Shown here: positions 43,660 to 43,797 of the stretch, in pieces | How positions within the stretch are numbered: position 1 is the stretch's first letter | Layout: each line of letters begins with the position of its first letter | Source: Muribaculaceae bacterium | GTDB lineage: Bacteria; Bacteroidota; Bacteroidia; Bacteroidales; Muribaculaceae | Reading direction: 5' to 3' | Assembly (NCBI GenBank): GCA_017451225.1 | Contig: JAFSPZ010000013.1 | Span: forward strand, 1-43,797 | DNA: 43,797 bases | Notes under the pieces: generated by a model | Database searches by the model: none | Told to the model about the DNA's origin: nothing | Seen by the model: only the letters and a program-made list of their open reading frames with translations | Position numbers and translations under genes: made by a program

Positions 43660-43797
43660 AGTGACCCCAAAAAGTTAGACGTTAAACACGTTTATAACTC
43701 TCTATGGTATTGAGCTCGGTATTGTACCGGGCTCATACCATTTAACTTGGCTTTTATTCTTTTATTGTTATACCAATCTATATATTCCGCTAAATCA
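43660..43797 (-). mobile_element. End of an IS3-family element (IS150-like), running off the window
   Basis: GTGACCCCAAAAAGTTAGAC at 43661-43680 is a typical IS3-family terminal inverted repeat, followed by the 3' end of its transposase on the minus strand. The outer boundary is near 43655-43662. The other end lies outside the window, so target duplication cannot be checked. Confidence 0.85.
43692..43797 (-). CDS. IS3-family transposase (orfB), C-terminal fragment
   Basis: The last 34 codons of the integrase-core transposase are visible, with the family ending YIDWYNNKRIKAKLNGMSPV followed by QYRAQYHREL and a TAA stop at 43692-43694. The rest of the gene lies beyond the window edge. It converges with the giant surface-protein gene. 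Confidence 0.9.
   Translation of the reverse strand, partial: DLAEYIDWYNNKRIKAKLNGMSPVQYRAQYHREL

Overview
The window comes from a Bacteroidales genome, most likely a gut member near Muribaculaceae or Prevotellaceae; the family is my inference. The evidence is a set of promoters of the Bacteroidetes type (TTG, 18-20 nt, then TAnnTTTG), the near absence of purine-rich ribosome-binding sites, a fumarate reductase of the Bacteroides type, DUF4105, DUF3298 and EcsC-like genes, the parE-coaD-S41 protease gene order, and two very large secreted proteins that end in a similar 35-residue C-terminal segment.

Layout. 1-2100: 3' end of etfA with a strong terminator, about 600 bp without genes, then a membrane PH-domain gene and a TfoX N-terminal domain gene. 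2100-4740: two secreted Sel1-repeat genes on the minus strand, one ending in a DnaJ-like cysteine-rich zinc module. 5020-5624: a higher-order repeat locus of 9-bp minisatellite arrays alternating with an 88-bp unit. 5638-7899: a short UvrA-like ATPase. 8031-15053: a 2191-codon surface protein (CUB-like modules, beta-helix, DUF4465) read from a cobalamin riboswitch leader with its own promoter. 15235-17545: nagA, tRNA-His and an ADP-ribosylglycohydrolase gene. 17578-23680 (minus): parE, coaD, an S41 protease and an ABC exporter, probably one operon. 23886-29407: EcsC-like gene, cstA, and an ABC-F/DUF4105 pair. 29535-33029 (minus): fumarate reductase/succinate dehydrogenase operon. 33248-38449: a Spi-like inhibitor and lipoprotein pair, a candidate small RNA on the opposite strand, a DUF3298 protein, a GxxExxY endonuclease-like gene between hairpin repeats, an ATP-grasp-like gene, and a P-loop/CYTH fusion. 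38450-39412: a repeat-rich gap and a long leader. 39413-43582: a second large surface protein. 43660-43797: the end of an IS3-family element running off the window.

How the genes relate. Central metabolism is represented by ETF, NagA, CstA and fumarate reductase. The cell envelope is represented by the two giant proteins, the Sel1 proteins, DUF4105, DUF3298, the S41 protease and the exporter. The most notable unit is the B12 riboswitch placed directly upstream of a giant beta-helix/DUF4465 protein, which suggests a B12-controlled surface factor outside the usual BtuB/BtuG context. The intergenic DNA is also unusual. Heptamer, nonamer, 88-bp and hairpin repeat families recur at distant points, and one hairpin family keeps its stems while changing their sequence.
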